The notes: generated by a model not told the origin, from the letters alone. Positions 1 to 8,165 are shown, numbered from the stretch's first letter. The stretch: 64,000 nt of DNA from Ralstonia wenshanensis (GCF_021173085.1 NZ_CP076413.1:62001-126000), one strand, 5' to 3'. Numbers and translations: made by a program.

Positions 1-47
1 GCTACGTGGCAACCCGCATTCGCCTTCCCCACCGGCCCGCCGCATGA
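1..47 (+). CDS. 3' end of an upstream coding region (possible)
   Basis: A reading frame open from the window edge ends at TGA 45-47. Its last residues read YVATRIRLPHRPAA. The stop overlaps the ATG of the next gene as ATGA, an arrangement typical of translationally coupled genes. Too little is visible to name a family. The overlap is the only support. Confidence 0.35.
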   Translation, partial: YVATRIRLPHRPAA

Positions 48-1333
48 CCTTCCACGATTACCTCGATATTTTCCGAAACCGCCGCATCGGCGCGATGTTG
101 CTGCTGGGCTTTGCCTCCGGCCTGCCGCTGGCGCTGACCTCGGGCACGCTGCAGGCGTGGATGACGGTGGAAGGGCTCGATATCCGCACCATCGGACTGT
201 TCTCGCTGGTGGGGCAGGCGTACATCTTCAAGTTCCTCTGGGCGCCGCTGATGGACCGCTTCACGCCGCCCCTCATGGGCCGTCGTCGCGGCTGGCTGGT
301 CCTGACGCAGGCCGGGCTGGTGGCGTCGATTGCCGCCATGGCCTTCACGCCGCCGCACGCCGCGCTCTGGGCGCTGGCGGGGCTGGCCGTGCTGGTGGCG
401 TTTTTGTCCGCGTCGCAGGACATCGTCTTCGATGCCTACAGCACCGATGTGCTGCATTCGAGCGAGCGCGGTGTCGGCGCGGCCGTGAAGGTGCTCGGCT
501 ACCGGCTGGCGATGCTGGTGTCGGGCGGCCTGGCGCTGTATCTGGCCGATCGCGTCATGGGCTGGAGCAACATGTACCTGCTGATGGCGGGGCTCATGGC
601 GTTGGGTATCTTCACGACACTGTGGTCGCCCGAGCCTGATGTGTCGGCGCGCCCGCCGCGCAGCCTGCAGGAAGCGGTGGTCGGGCCGCTGCGGGACTTT
701 TTCTCGAGGCGTGGCGCCTGGGCGCTGCTGGCGTTGATCGTGCTCTACAAGCTGGGCGATGCGTTTGCGGGCAGCCTGTCGACCACGTTCCTGATCCGCG
801 GCGTCGGTTTTTCCGCCGGCGAGGTCGGCATCGTCAACAAGACGCTCGGCTTGGCAGCGACCATCGTGGGCGCGCTGTATGGCGGCACGCTGATGGTGCG
901 GCTGGGGCTGGTGCGCGCGCTGCTGCTCTTTGGCGTGCTGCAGGCGGTGTCGAACCTGGGCTACTGGGTGCTGGCCGTGACGCCGCAGCATCTGTGGACG
1001 ATGGGGGTGGCCATCGGCATCGAGAACATCTGCGGCGGCATGGGCACGGCGGCCTTTGTGGCCTTGCTGATGGCGCTGTGCAACCGGTCGTTCTCGGCGA
1101 CGCAGTATGCGCTGCTGTCAGCGCTGGCCTCCATCGGCCGCGTGTACGTCGGACCAACCTCGGGCTACCTTGTTGAAGCCTATGGATGGCCGGCGTTTTA
1201 TCTGATGACCGTGGCGTTTGCCTTCCCCGGCCTGGTCCTGCTGTGGTGGATGCGCGGCACGATCGGCCGCTATGAGGCCGAGCAGAACGAACGCGCCTTG
1301 GAAGCCCAAGCGGCCAAGGCCGCGTCAGCCTGA
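44..1333 (+). CDS. ampG: AmpG-like muropeptide permease, MFS family
   Basis: A 429-residue polytopic inner-membrane protein of the major facilitator superfamily, AmpG branch. AmpG proteins import anhydro-muropeptides from the periplasm for cell-wall recycling and affect beta-lactamase induction in some bacteria. The N-terminus (MTFHDYLDIFRNRRIGAMLL, then GFASGLPLALTSGTLQAWM) matches the AmpG opening, where a short cytoplasmic stretch precedes TM1. About twelve hydrophobic segments follow, with the basic cytoplasmic loop MGRRRGW after the motif APLMDRFTPP. The C-terminus is a short charged tail. The ATG overlaps the TGA of an upstream frame. The gene converges on the next one, with only 4 bp between the stops. 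Family assignment is confident; the substrate is inferred from the family. Confidence 0.85.
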   Translation: MTFHDYLDIFRNRRIGAMLLLGFASGLPLALTSGTLQAWMTVEGLDIRTIGLFSLVGQAYIFKFLWAPLMDRFTPPLMGRRRGWLVLTQAGLVASIAAMAFTPPHAALWALAGLAVLVAFLSASQDIVFDAYSTDVLHSSERGVGAAVKVLGYRLAMLVSGGLALYLADRVMGWSNMYLLMAGLMALGIFTTLWSPEPDVSARPPRSLQEAVVGPLRDFFSRRGAWALLALIVLYKLGDAFAGSLSTTFLIRGVGFSAGEVGIVNKTLGLAATIVGALYGGTLMVRLGLVRALLLFGVLQAVSNLGYWVLAVTPQHLWTMGVAIGIENICGGMGTAAFVALLMALCNRSFSATQYALLSALASIGRVYVGPTSGYLVEAYGWPAFYLMTVAFAFPGLVLLWWMRGTIGRYEAEQNERALEAQAAKAASA

Positions 1334-1337
1334 TCGA

Positions 1338-2531
1338 CTAACCCAAGCGGTTCGAGCGGTCGGCATCCGTAAAACCGGCCAGCGGCAGTGCCGCATCGAT
1401 GCCTTTGCCCAGCGCAATGGCCTTGAACAGTTCGCCCATTTCCGCTTCCGACAGCAGTTTCTGCACGGCGTTGGCCGCCGGCAGAAACTGCATCGGGTCG
1501 GACGGATCAAGCGTCATCAGCAGCGCGCCGACGCCGGAGCTCAGCAGAAAGCGCGCCTGGCTCGTATAGCCGAGCAGCTCCAGCCCGGCCTCCTGGCCCG
1601 CCTGGGCGATCCCCGAAAAATCGACGTGCGCGGTGATGTCCTGCAGGCCGGGCAGCCAGAACGGATCGTCGTGCGCGTGCTGCCGGTAGTGGCACATGAG
1701 CGTGCCGTTGGCGCGGTGCGCGTGGTAGTACTCGGCGGCCGGGAAACCGTAGTCGATCAGCAGCAGCAGACCGCGCTCAAGTGCCGCGCCGGCGCTGCGG
1801 ATGAAGCCCTCGGCGGCTTCGTGCGATTCGGTGACGAGATCATCGGCGCCGGGCAGGGCAGCCAGCTTGGCAGGCACTTCCGACGGATCAACGAGCCGGT
1901 CTTCCCATTGCAGGCCGTTGTCGGCGTCGAGCGTCACGCCGCGCTGGTGCCACACGCCGCTGCGCCGCGCCCAAAGCGACACGGGCATCGCATCAAGCAC
2001 TTCGTTGCCGACCATCACGCCGCTGAACGGCGCGGGCAACGTGTCATGCCACTGCGCGAGGGCGCCCAGCTCGGGGCCCAGCGCGTTCAGGCGTTCCTGC
2101 TGGCGCTGGCGAAGCTCGCCAGAGAGCTCGACGATGCCATAGCTGTCGGGCCGCGCGCCCAGCGCATCGAGTTCGGTGAGGATATCGGCGGCCAGCTTGC
2201 CGGTGCCGGCGCCAAATTCCAGCACGTGGCGCTGGCCTTCGGGCAATGTCTGCAGCACCTGCGCGATCTGGTGCGCCACGGTGCGGCCGAAGAACGGTGT
2301 CAGTTCAGGCGCGGTGATGAAGTCGCCGCCGTCTTCCACGCGGCGGCCGAATTTGGCCGCGCCGCCGCTGTAATAGCCCAGGCCGGGCGCATAGAGCGCC
2401 AGTTCCATGTAGCGGTCGAATGGAAGCCAGCCGCCGGCGGCCGCAATGGCGTCGGCGATCACGGCGAACAGGTGCGCGGACTGCGCCTGCGCCGCCTCGT
2501 TGGGAAGCGGTAGACTCACGGTTTTGCTCAT
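1338..2531 (-). CDS. MidA/NDUFAF7-family SAM-dependent methyltransferase (DUF185)
   Basis: A 397-residue cytoplasmic protein of the class I SAM-dependent methyltransferase family known as MidA or NDUFAF7 (DUF185). The eukaryotic member dimethylates an arginine of a complex I subunit; the bacterial substrate is generally unknown. The N-terminal family block (FDRYMELALYAPGLGYYSGG, residues about 38-57) and the SAM motif EFGAGTG (105-111) are both present. The frame extends upstream of the chosen ATG, but residue 1 at 2531 gives the normal family length and avoids running across the divergent neighbour. Only 16 bp separate it from the next gene, which is transcribed the other way, so each promoter must overlap the other gene. 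Confidence 0.85.
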   Translation of the reverse strand: MSKTVSLPLPNEAAQAQSAHLFAVIADAIAAAGGWLPFDRYMELALYAPGLGYYSGGAAKFGRRVEDGGDFITAPELTPFFGRTVAHQIAQVLQTLPEGQRHVLEFGAGTGKLAADILTELDALGARPDSYGIVELSGELRQRQQERLNALGPELGALAQWHDTLPAPFSGVMVGNEVLDAMPVSLWARRSGVWHQRGVTLDADNGLQWEDRLVDPSEVPAKLAALPGADDLVTESHEAAEGFIRSAGAALERGLLLLIDYGFPAAEYYHAHRANGTLMCHYRQHAHDDPFWLPGLQDITAHVDFSGIAQAGQEAGLELLGYTSQARFLLSSGVGALLMTLDPSDPMQFLPAANAVQKLLSEAEMGELFKAIALGKGIDAALPLAGFTDADRSNRLG

Positions 2532-2547
2532 CGGCGAATTGTAAACA

Positions 2548-3366
2548 ATGGCGCAGACGCCCAACCAGTCCACTGCGGAATCGGCCGCAGAATCCGCTGC
2601 ACAGCGGCGCATCGCCCTCGTCACAGGCGCAGGCCGCCGCGTGGGGCGCGTCATTGCCCTGGCGCTGGCCCGGCACGGCTGGGACGTGGCCGTGCATTGC
2701 CACCGCTCGCGCGCCGAGGCCGACGCCGTGGCCGCCGAGATCGTCGCCATCGGCCGCCGCGCCGCCGTGCTGCAGGCCGACCTGTCGGACGAAGCCGCCG
2801 CCGGACGCCTGATTGCCGATTGCATCGCTGCACTGGGTACGCCCACTTGCCTGGTCAACAACGCGTCGCTGTTCCAGTACGACGTGGCGACCAGCTTCAG
2901 CTACGCGTCGCTCGATACGCACATGCGCACCAACGTGGCGGCGCCGCTGCTGCTGTCGCGCGAGCTGCACCGGGCGCTGACTGCCGATGGCGCCCAGGGC
3001 CACGGCGTCGTCATCAATCTGCTCGACCAGAAGCTCGACAATCTGAACCCGGATTTCCTCTCGTACACGCTGTCGAAGGCGGCGCTGTCGACGGCCACGA
3101 TGCAGCTGGCGCAAGCGCTGGCACCGGCGTTGCGCGTGGTGGGCGTGGCGCCGGGCATCACGATGGTGTCGGGCGACCAGTCGCAAGGCGGGTTTGCGCG
3201 CGCGCACCAGATGACGCCGCTGGGCCAGTCGTCCACGCCGGAAGACATCGCTGAGGCGGTGTGCTACCTCGCCACCGCCCGCGCCGTGACCGGCACTACG
3301 CTGTTCGTCGACGGAGGCCAGCACCTGATGCCGCTGGCCCGCGACGTGATGTTCCTCACTGAATAA
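2548..3366 (+). CDS. Pteridine-reductase-like SDR (FolM-type)
   Basis: A 272-residue short-chain dehydrogenase/reductase. The cofactor motif TGAGRRVGR (residues 26-34), with arginines in place of the usual glycine pattern, is typical of NADPH-dependent pteridine reductases. The catalytic Tyr-x3-Lys is in SYTLSKAAL. The usual catalytic Ser is replaced by Asp (NLLD), exactly 13 residues before the Tyr, the spacing known for PTR1-type enzymes. The likely substrate is therefore a dihydro- or quinonoid pterin (FolM dihydromonapterin/dihydrofolate reductase role). folB lies 19 bp downstream on the same strand, which supports a pterin/folate function. The alanine-rich N-terminal extension is not conserved in the family. 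Confidence 0.8.
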   Translation: MAQTPNQSTAESAAESAAQRRIALVTGAGRRVGRVIALALARHGWDVAVHCHRSRAEADAVAAEIVAIGRRAAVLQADLSDEAAAGRLIADCIAALGTPTCLVNNASLFQYDVATSFSYASLDTHMRTNVAAPLLLSRELHRALTADGAQGHGVVINLLDQKLDNLNPDFLSYTLSKAALSTATMQLAQALAPALRVVGVAPGITMVSGDQSQGGFARAHQMTPLGQSSTPEDIAEAVCYLATARAVTGTTLFVDGGQHLMPLARDVMFLTE

Positions 3367-3385
3367 TTCTTCCCCCGGACGCCCC

Positions 3386-3784
3386 ATGCTTTCCCTGCTA
3401 TCCCACCCGCGCCTGTCGCACTGCCGCCGCATGTTCCTGCGCAACTACGAAGTGCAGATCAACATCGGCGTGCACGAATTCGAGAAGAAGGGCGAGCAGC
3501 GCGTCCTGATCAACATCGAGCTGTACGTGCCGCTGGAGCATTCGTCTCCGACGGAAGACAAGCTGCACGAAGTGGTGGATTACGACTTCATGCGCGAGAC
3601 CGTGGCGCGCCGCATGGCGCAAGGCCATATCCATCTGCAGGAGACGCTGTGCGATGACGTGCTGACTGCGATGCTCAAGCACCCGCATGTGCTGGCTGCG
3701 CGGGTGTCGACGGAGAAGCCGGATGTGTATCCGGATTGTGAGTCGGTGGGGGTGGAGGTGTTTCGGATTAAAGAGTCGGGCTGA
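3386..3784 (+). CDS. folB: Dihydroneopterin aldolase
   Basis: A 132-residue enzyme that converts 7,8-dihydroneopterin to 6-hydroxymethyl-dihydropterin and glycolaldehyde in folate synthesis. Family hallmarks are visible: an N-terminal strand with IGVHEFEKKGEQRVLINIELYV, the central VVDYDFMRETV, and the C-terminal TEKPDVYPDCESVGVEVFR, which carries the conserved lysine. Length is normal for FolB. It follows the pteridine-reductase-like SDR and probably forms a two-gene operon with it. The stop codon is followed 21 nt later by copy 1 of the dispersed hairpin element. Confidence 0.92.
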   Translation: MLSLLSHPRLSHCRRMFLRNYEVQINIGVHEFEKKGEQRVLINIELYVPLEHSSPTEDKLHEVVDYDFMRETVARRMAQGHIHLQETLCDDVLTAMLKHPHVLAARVSTEKPDVYPDCESVGVEVFRIKESG

Positions 3785-3804
3785 CGGCTCTGCTTTTGAT
3801 GTTC

Positions 3805-4016
3805 GTGGTGCGTCCCTTGTTTCATCCCCTGCCGGGGCTGACCTACTTTCTTTGTCTTGCCAAAGAAAGTAGGCAAAGAAAGGCGCGCCCGAGATGGCGA
3901 AAGACTCCTTGAATTTCTGTGACCGTGCGGGGAAGGAGGCAAACTCGCTGCGCTCAGACAGGCCTCCTTCCTTGATCCGCCCGCTCACAGAAATTCAAGG
4001 CGCCATCTAGGGCAGG
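3805..4016 (+). repeat. Dispersed hairpin element, copy 1
   Basis: Reference copy of the element, about 212 bp, forward orientation. It lies in folB's presumptive 3' UTR and between convergent folB and rocF. Hairpin 1 is CCCC/GGGG (3826-3829 with 3834-3837). Hairpin 2 is ACTTTCTTT/AAAGAAAGT (3845-3853 with 3862-3870). Hairpin 3 is long: AGATGGCG/CGCCATCT (3892-3899 with 4001-4008), then a perfect 16-bp stem (3907-3922 with 3985-4000), then a 10-bp apical stem (3931-3940 with 3962-3971). The terminal loop AAACTCGCTGCGCTCAGACA is at 3941-3960. There is no T-run after it. Confidence 0.88.
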
Positions 4017-4070
4017 GGACGGCCACACCGTCTGTGCGCAGGGGTGGCGGTCCAATTTTTTGATGGCGGT

Positions 4071-5000
4071 TCAAGCCGCCGTCGCGTATTCGCGGCGCTG
4101 GGCGTGCAACGCGCCCGCTACGTTGGCCAGCAGGTCCAGGGCCAGACGCGCTGTGATCCCGCCCTTGTCGTGGCGCGGGTTGTATTCCACCAATTCGAAT
4201 GCGGCGAAACGTGCATCCCGTGCGCAGGCGGCGAGCGCCTGGGCCATGCCGTAAGCGGTGAGGCCGTCCGTTTCGGGTGTGCCGACGCCGGGTGCGACGG
4301 CGGGGTCGAAGGCGTCGAGATCGAGTGTCACGCCAAAGGCCGCAGTGCCCGATTTGACCTGCCGGATGGCGTCGGCCATGACGGCGCGCAGGCCGTTGCG
4401 TGCCACTTCGGCGGCGTCGATGACGCGCACGCCGAGCAGATCCAGCAACGCGCGTTCGGCCGGTTCATAGCTGCGCGCGCCGATCACCACGACGTGTTCA
4501 GGCAACAGCTTTGGCGCGGCATCTCGGATTTGCGTGAGGGCCGCCGCGCCGTGGCCGAGGAGCGCCGCCAGCGGCATGCCGTGGATGGCGCCGGAATCGC
4601 TCGTCTGCGGTGTATGGCTGTCGAGGTGGGCGTCGATCCAGATCAGGCCAAGCGGACCCTTCGGCCGCAAGGCGTCTGCCACGCCGGACCACGTGCCGAT
4701 GGCGCACGAGTGGTCGCCGCCGATCACCACGGGCACATGCCCCTGGTGCACGCTGTGCGCCGTCGCATCGCCAAGCGCGCGCGAGAAACCCGCAACGCCC
4801 GGGAGCGCCGCCAGGCGCGCCGAGCGGCTGTGCCCCGCGGAGGTCGCCAGTTCGATGTCGTGCACGAGCGTGGCGCGCACGTCTGGCGTCTGCAATCGCG
4901 CCAGGGCGCCGGCTTCCAGCAGCGCACGCGGGCCGTCCTTGCAGCCGTCGTCTTGCGCGCCGCAGCCGATGGCCGCGCCGATCAGATCGATGATGGTCAT
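4071..5000 (-). CDS. rocF: Arginase
   Basis: A 309-residue ureohydrolase hydrolysing L-arginine to ornithine and urea. The manganese-binding motifs are present in order: GGDHSCAIG, DAHLDSHTP and LDLDAFDPAVAPG. The start at 5000 (MTIIDLIG) follows a GGGAGTG ribosome site; the frame extends further but into the stop region of the upstream gene. It lies 25 bp downstream of ornithine aminotransferase on the same strand, so the two form an arginine-to-glutamate-semialdehyde operon. The divergent LysR gene is the obvious regulator candidate. Confidence 0.9.
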   Translation of the reverse strand: MTIIDLIGAAIGCGAQDDGCKDGPRALLEAGALARLQTPDVRATLVHDIELATSAGHSRSARLAALPGVAGFSRALGDATAHSVHQGHVPVVIGGDHSCAIGTWSGVADALRPKGPLGLIWIDAHLDSHTPQTSDSGAIHGMPLAALLGHGAAALTQIRDAAPKLLPEHVVVIGARSYEPAERALLDLLGVRVIDAAEVARNGLRAVMADAIRQVKSGTAAFGVTLDLDAFDPAVAPGVGTPETDGLTAYGMAQALAACARDARFAAFELVEYNPRHDKGGITARLALDLLANVAGALHAQRREYATAA

Positions 5001-5025
5001 GTCACTCCCCTTGCGAGTTCTTCCG

Positions 5026-6252
5026 TCACGCCACCTTGCGGCGCGGCCACCCTGCCAGCGTCTGGCGGATGGCTTCCAGCGCCAGTGACAGTTCAGCTTC
5101 GCCAATCACCAGCGGCGGTGTCAGGCGGACCACGTTGCCGTTGGTGTCCTTGGTCAGCACGCCGCGCTCGGCCAGCGCGAAGGCGAAGTCGTGTGCGTCG
5201 ATCTCGGCGTCGAGCTGCAGGCCGATCAACAAGCCGCGTCCACGCACTTGCCGCACGCCATGGCCGACCAGCGTTTTCAGTTCATTGATGAACGCTGCGC
5301 CCACGCGGGCGGCACGCTGTGGCAGTTGTTCTTCCATCAGCAAGGCAAGTGCCGCGCGTCCGATGTGCGCTGCAAGCGGGTTGCCGCCAAACGTGGAGCC
5401 ATGGTCGCCCGGCTGGAACACGCCGATGACCGCCTCGCGCCCCGCGATGGCCGACACAGGGACCATGCCGCCCCCAAGCGCCTTGCCAAGCACCACCAAG
5501 TCGGCGTCAACGCCTTCATGCCAGCTGGCCAGCACATCGCCGGTACGGCCGAGGCCCGTCTGCACCTCGTCGCACACGAGCAGCACGTTGTGCTGGGTGG
5601 CCAGTTCGCGGGCGAGTTTGAGGTAGCCCGCAGGCGGTTCGACGATGCCGCCTTCGCCCTGCACAGGCTCCATCAGGATGGCGCCCGTGTTGGGGCCGAT
5701 GGCGGCGCGCAGCGCATCGGCGTCGCCAAACGGGATGCGCCGGAAGCCTGCGGCGAAGGGGCCGAATCCGTAGCGATATTGATCGTGCGAGGAGAACCCG
5801 ACGATCGTCGTCGTGCGGCCGTGGAAATTGTTCTCGAAGACGATGATCTCGGCCGCCTCGGGTGCCAGGCCTTTTACGTCGCGTGCCCACTTGCGCGCGG
5901 CCTTGATGGCGGTTTCGACGGCTTCGGCGCCGGTGTTCATGGGCAGCGCGCGGTCCATGCGCGTGATCCGGCAGACGTCGGCCAGGAACGGGCCCAGCTC
6001 GACGTTGTGGAAGGCGCGCGACGTCAGCGTCAGCCGGCCAGCCTGTTCCGTCAACGCAGCAACGAGTTTCGGATGCGAATGCCCGAAGCTGACGGCTGAG
6101 TACGCCGACATCATGTCGAGGTAGCGCCGGCCATCGGTATCGAAGAGCCACACGCCTTCGCCGCGTTCCAGCATGACCGGCAAGGGCGCGTAGTTGCGTG
6201 CGCCGTAACGGTCTTCCAATGCATAGCTCGGATGTTGCATTGCGGTCGTCAT
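5026..6252 (-). CDS. rocD: Ornithine--oxo-acid aminotransferase
   Basis: A 408-residue class III PLP aminotransferase converting ornithine and 2-oxoglutarate to glutamate-5-semialdehyde and glutamate. Diagnostic stretches are the N-terminal ALEDRYGARNYAPLPVMLER, NNFHGRTTTIVGFSS, the cofactor-binding LLVCDEVQTGLGRTG, and VLGKALGGGMVPVSA with the Schiff-base lysine. Start 6252 is preceded by a strong AGGAGG site; an upstream in-frame start would overlap the divergent LysR gene. First gene of the rocD-rocF operon, giving a two-step route from arginine to the proline/glutamate branch. Confidence 0.9.
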   Translation of the reverse strand: MTTAMQHPSYALEDRYGARNYAPLPVMLERGEGVWLFDTDGRRYLDMMSAYSAVSFGHSHPKLVAALTEQAGRLTLTSRAFHNVELGPFLADVCRITRMDRALPMNTGAEAVETAIKAARKWARDVKGLAPEAAEIIVFENNFHGRTTTIVGFSSHDQYRYGFGPFAAGFRRIPFGDADALRAAIGPNTGAILMEPVQGEGGIVEPPAGYLKLARELATQHNVLLVCDEVQTGLGRTGDVLASWHEGVDADLVVLGKALGGGMVPVSAIAGREAVIGVFQPGDHGSTFGGNPLAAHIGRAALALLMEEQLPQRAARVGAAFINELKTLVGHGVRQVRGRGLLIGLQLDAEIDAHDFAFALAERGVLTKDTNGNVVRLTPPLVIGEAELSLALEAIRQTLAGWPRRKVA

Positions 6253-6320
6253 GATGGCCTCCTGCCTGGATCGGTCGTTCACTTGCGGCGGATTGTGCGA
6301 TCTGACAGACTTGAAATAAA

Positions 6321-6344
6321 ATCGAATGTTTTTCGTTTTTCGAT
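6321..6344. promoter_or_regulatory. Dyad in the rocD/LysR divergent promoter region
   Basis: Inverted repeat ATCGAA-N12-TTCGAT in the AT-rich 118-bp gap between rocD and the LysR gene. Position and symmetry suit a LysR-type recognition site serving both promoters. Seen in sequence; binding is inferred. Confidence 0.45.
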
Positions 6345-6370
6345 CCAAAAATTTGATGAATTGAGGCGCC

Positions 6371-7294
6371 ATGTCGCACTCGCCGCTGCGCTATCTGCAT
6401 AGTTTCCTGACCGTCGCCAACGAGGGCAGCTTCGTGCGGGCCGCCGATCGCTTGGCCGTGTCGCAGCCAGCGCTGTCGTATCAGATGCGGCAGCTGGAGC
6501 AGTGGCTCGGCGTGCCGCTGTTTGAGCGCTCCGGGCGGAAGCTCGTGCTCACGCGTGCCGGCACGTCGGTGCGTGCGTGGTGTCGCGATGCGTTTGCCGG
6601 GCTGGATGAGCTGCGTGCCGCCTTGCACAGCGGCGAGATGGAGCGCGTGTCGCTCAAGTTGGCGAGCGGCTCCAGTTTCGGGCGCTACGTGCTGATGCCG
6701 GCGCTGCTGACACCGTCGCCCGAATCCGATGCGCCGCTTCTCGACGACGTGCGCCTGGAACTCGCCTTCGGCAGCGACGAAGAGGTCTTCAGCCATGTCG
6801 AATCCGGCCGCGCCGATCTCGGCTTCGTCTACACGCCGCGCACCTCGCGCCTGTTTGAGCACCACGCTGTCTATACCGAGGAATTCGTGCTGGCGTGCAG
6901 CGCTGGCGCACTGCGTGAGCACGCTGCACCACGTACGCTGGCCGACTGCGCTGCGCTGCCCTTCGTCACCTACGACGAATCGGATGCGGTCTACGGGCTG
7001 TGGTTCAAGGCGCTGTTCCGGCGCATGCCCGAGACGACCGTCAGCGCACATCACGTCTCCGACTTGGAAGAGGTGAGCACCTTGGTAGAGGCCGGCATGG
7101 GCTGGTCGGTGCTGCCGCTGCACGCCATTCAGGATGCGGTGGAGCGCGGGCGCCTGCACGTCGTACGCCCGATCGTGGCGCGGCGCTGCCTGAATACCGT
7201 GTTCGCCGTGCGCCGCACATCGAGCTTTCCGAGCGAAGCGCAAGACCGCTTGCTCGTGCGGCTTGCGCAGCTTGACGCAGCGGCGCGCGTGTAG
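6371..7294 (+). CDS. LysR-family regulator, divergent from rocDF
   Basis: A 307-residue LysR-type transcriptional regulator. The N-terminal winged helix-turn-helix spans about residues 4-63 (LHSFLTVANEGSFVRAADRLAVSQPALSYQMRQLEQWLGVPLFERSGRK), and a periplasmic-binding-protein-like effector domain follows. It is transcribed away from the ornithine aminotransferase/arginase operon across a 118-bp gap, the usual arrangement of a LysR activator and its target. A role in arginine or ornithine sensing is inferred from context only. A GAGGCG ribosome site precedes the ATG. Confidence 0.85.
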   Translation: MSHSPLRYLHSFLTVANEGSFVRAADRLAVSQPALSYQMRQLEQWLGVPLFERSGRKLVLTRAGTSVRAWCRDAFAGLDELRAALHSGEMERVSLKLASGSSFGRYVLMPALLTPSPESDAPLLDDVRLELAFGSDEEVFSHVESGRADLGFVYTPRTSRLFEHHAVYTEEFVLACSAGALREHAAPRTLADCAALPFVTYDESDAVYGLWFKALFRRMPETTVSAHHVSDLEEVSTLVEAGMGWSVLPLHAIQDAVERGRLHVVRPIVARRCLNTVFAVRRTSSFPSEAQDRLLVRLAQLDAAARV

Positions 7295-7344
7295 GCGCGC
7301 GGTCGCAACCTTCCCGGCTGTTCCGCAAACGCCAACATGTCGCC

Positions 7345-7373
7345 TTGAAATTAATTAATTCGACAATTAATAT
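7345..7373 (+). promoter_or_regulatory. Promoter with embedded TetR-type operator
   Basis: A perfect inverted repeat ATTAATT-CGAC-AATTAAT at 7354-7371 sits in GC-rich surroundings. A -35-like TTGAAA (7345-7350) and a -10-like TAATAT (7368-7373) flank or overlap it at 17-bp spacing. The operator therefore covers the core promoter of the TetR gene, as expected for autorepression. The predicted transcript start falls at about 7380, on top of the ATG at 7381. Confidence 0.6.
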
Positions 7374-7380
7374 GCGCGGC

Positions 7381-8127
7381 ATGGCAACCCGCAAACCTTC
7401 CACGCGCGGCCCAGGCCGCCCCCGTCGCCAGGATGGCGCAACGCAGGACGACCTCCGTGACCGCCTGCTCGACATCGCCGTCACCTTGTTTGCGCGCGAT
7501 GGCGTCGGCCCGACCACGCTTGCCGCCATCGCGCGCGAAGCCGGGGTGACGGCGCCGATGGTGCATTACCACTTCAAGACGCGCGATCAATTGCTCGATG
7601 CGGTGGTGGAGGGGCGCATCCGCCCGTTGGTCGACCAGGTGACGGGCCCGGCGCTGGCGATCATCGCCGATGACGCGCATCTGCCCGACCTTGCGCAGAC
7701 CGTGGCCGGCGTGGCGCAGCGCATGGTGGCGGTGGCGACGGCCACGCCGTGGTTTCCGACGCTGTGGATTCGCGAGATCGCCAGCGAGGGCGGCCAGTTG
7801 CGCGAGCGCGTGTTCGCTCGCATCGCGCTGGAGCGCGCCACGTTGCTGGTCGACCGCATTGCGCGCGCGCAGGCGGCCGGCGCGGTGAACGCGGCGCTGC
7901 AGCCGCCGCTGGTGATGGTGTCGTTGATCGGCCTGGCGATGCTGCCGCTGGCGACGCGCGCGCTGTGGGGGCGCCTGCCGTTGGCGGACCGCGTCAGCGA
8001 CGAGGACATCGGCCGGCACGTGGCCGCGCTGCTGCTGCACGGCATCGGCCCCGTCGCGGCGCCTGCGGACGGCGCCGGCAAGAAAGCGAAGCCCAAGCCC
8101 AAGCCAAAGAGCAAGGCGCGCAAGTAG
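7381..8127 (+). CDS. TetR-family repressor of the efflux operon (CecR/YbiH-like)
   Basis: A 248-residue TetR-type regulator. The N-terminal helix-turn-helix (RLLDIAVTLFARDGVGPTTLAAIAREAGVTAPMVHYHFKTRDQLLDAVVEGR) is followed by a ligand-binding domain like that of E. coli CecR, whose gene also precedes ybhGFSR. The C-terminus ends in an unusual lysine/proline tail (KAKPKPKPKSKARK). Start choice is uncertain. ATG 7381 has no ribosome site but sits where transcription should begin, so the message may be leaderless. ATG 7372 is the alternative and abuts the operator. The adaptor gene follows after 38 bp. Regulation of the downstream exporter is inferred from order and from the operator. Confidence 0.82.
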   Translation: MATRKPSTRGPGRPRRQDGATQDDLRDRLLDIAVTLFARDGVGPTTLAAIAREAGVTAPMVHYHFKTRDQLLDAVVEGRIRPLVDQVTGPALAIIADDAHLPDLAQTVAGVAQRMVAVATATPWFPTLWIREIASEGGQLRERVFARIALERATLLVDRIARAQAAGAVNAALQPPLVMVSLIGLAMLPLATRALWGRLPLADRVSDEDIGRHVAALLLHGIGPVAAPADGAGKKAKPKPKPKSKARK

Positions 8128-8165
8128 GCGAACAGACAGGTCAATCGAATCCCGCGGAGGGCGGT

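Noticed and set aside
3398-3988. Short frames crossing the dispersed elements, sharing a repeated peptide such as LSERSEFAS
   Set aside because: The peptide identity simply mirrors nucleotide conservation of the hairpin loop. Changes among copies preserve base pairing rather than codons, and indels shift the frames.
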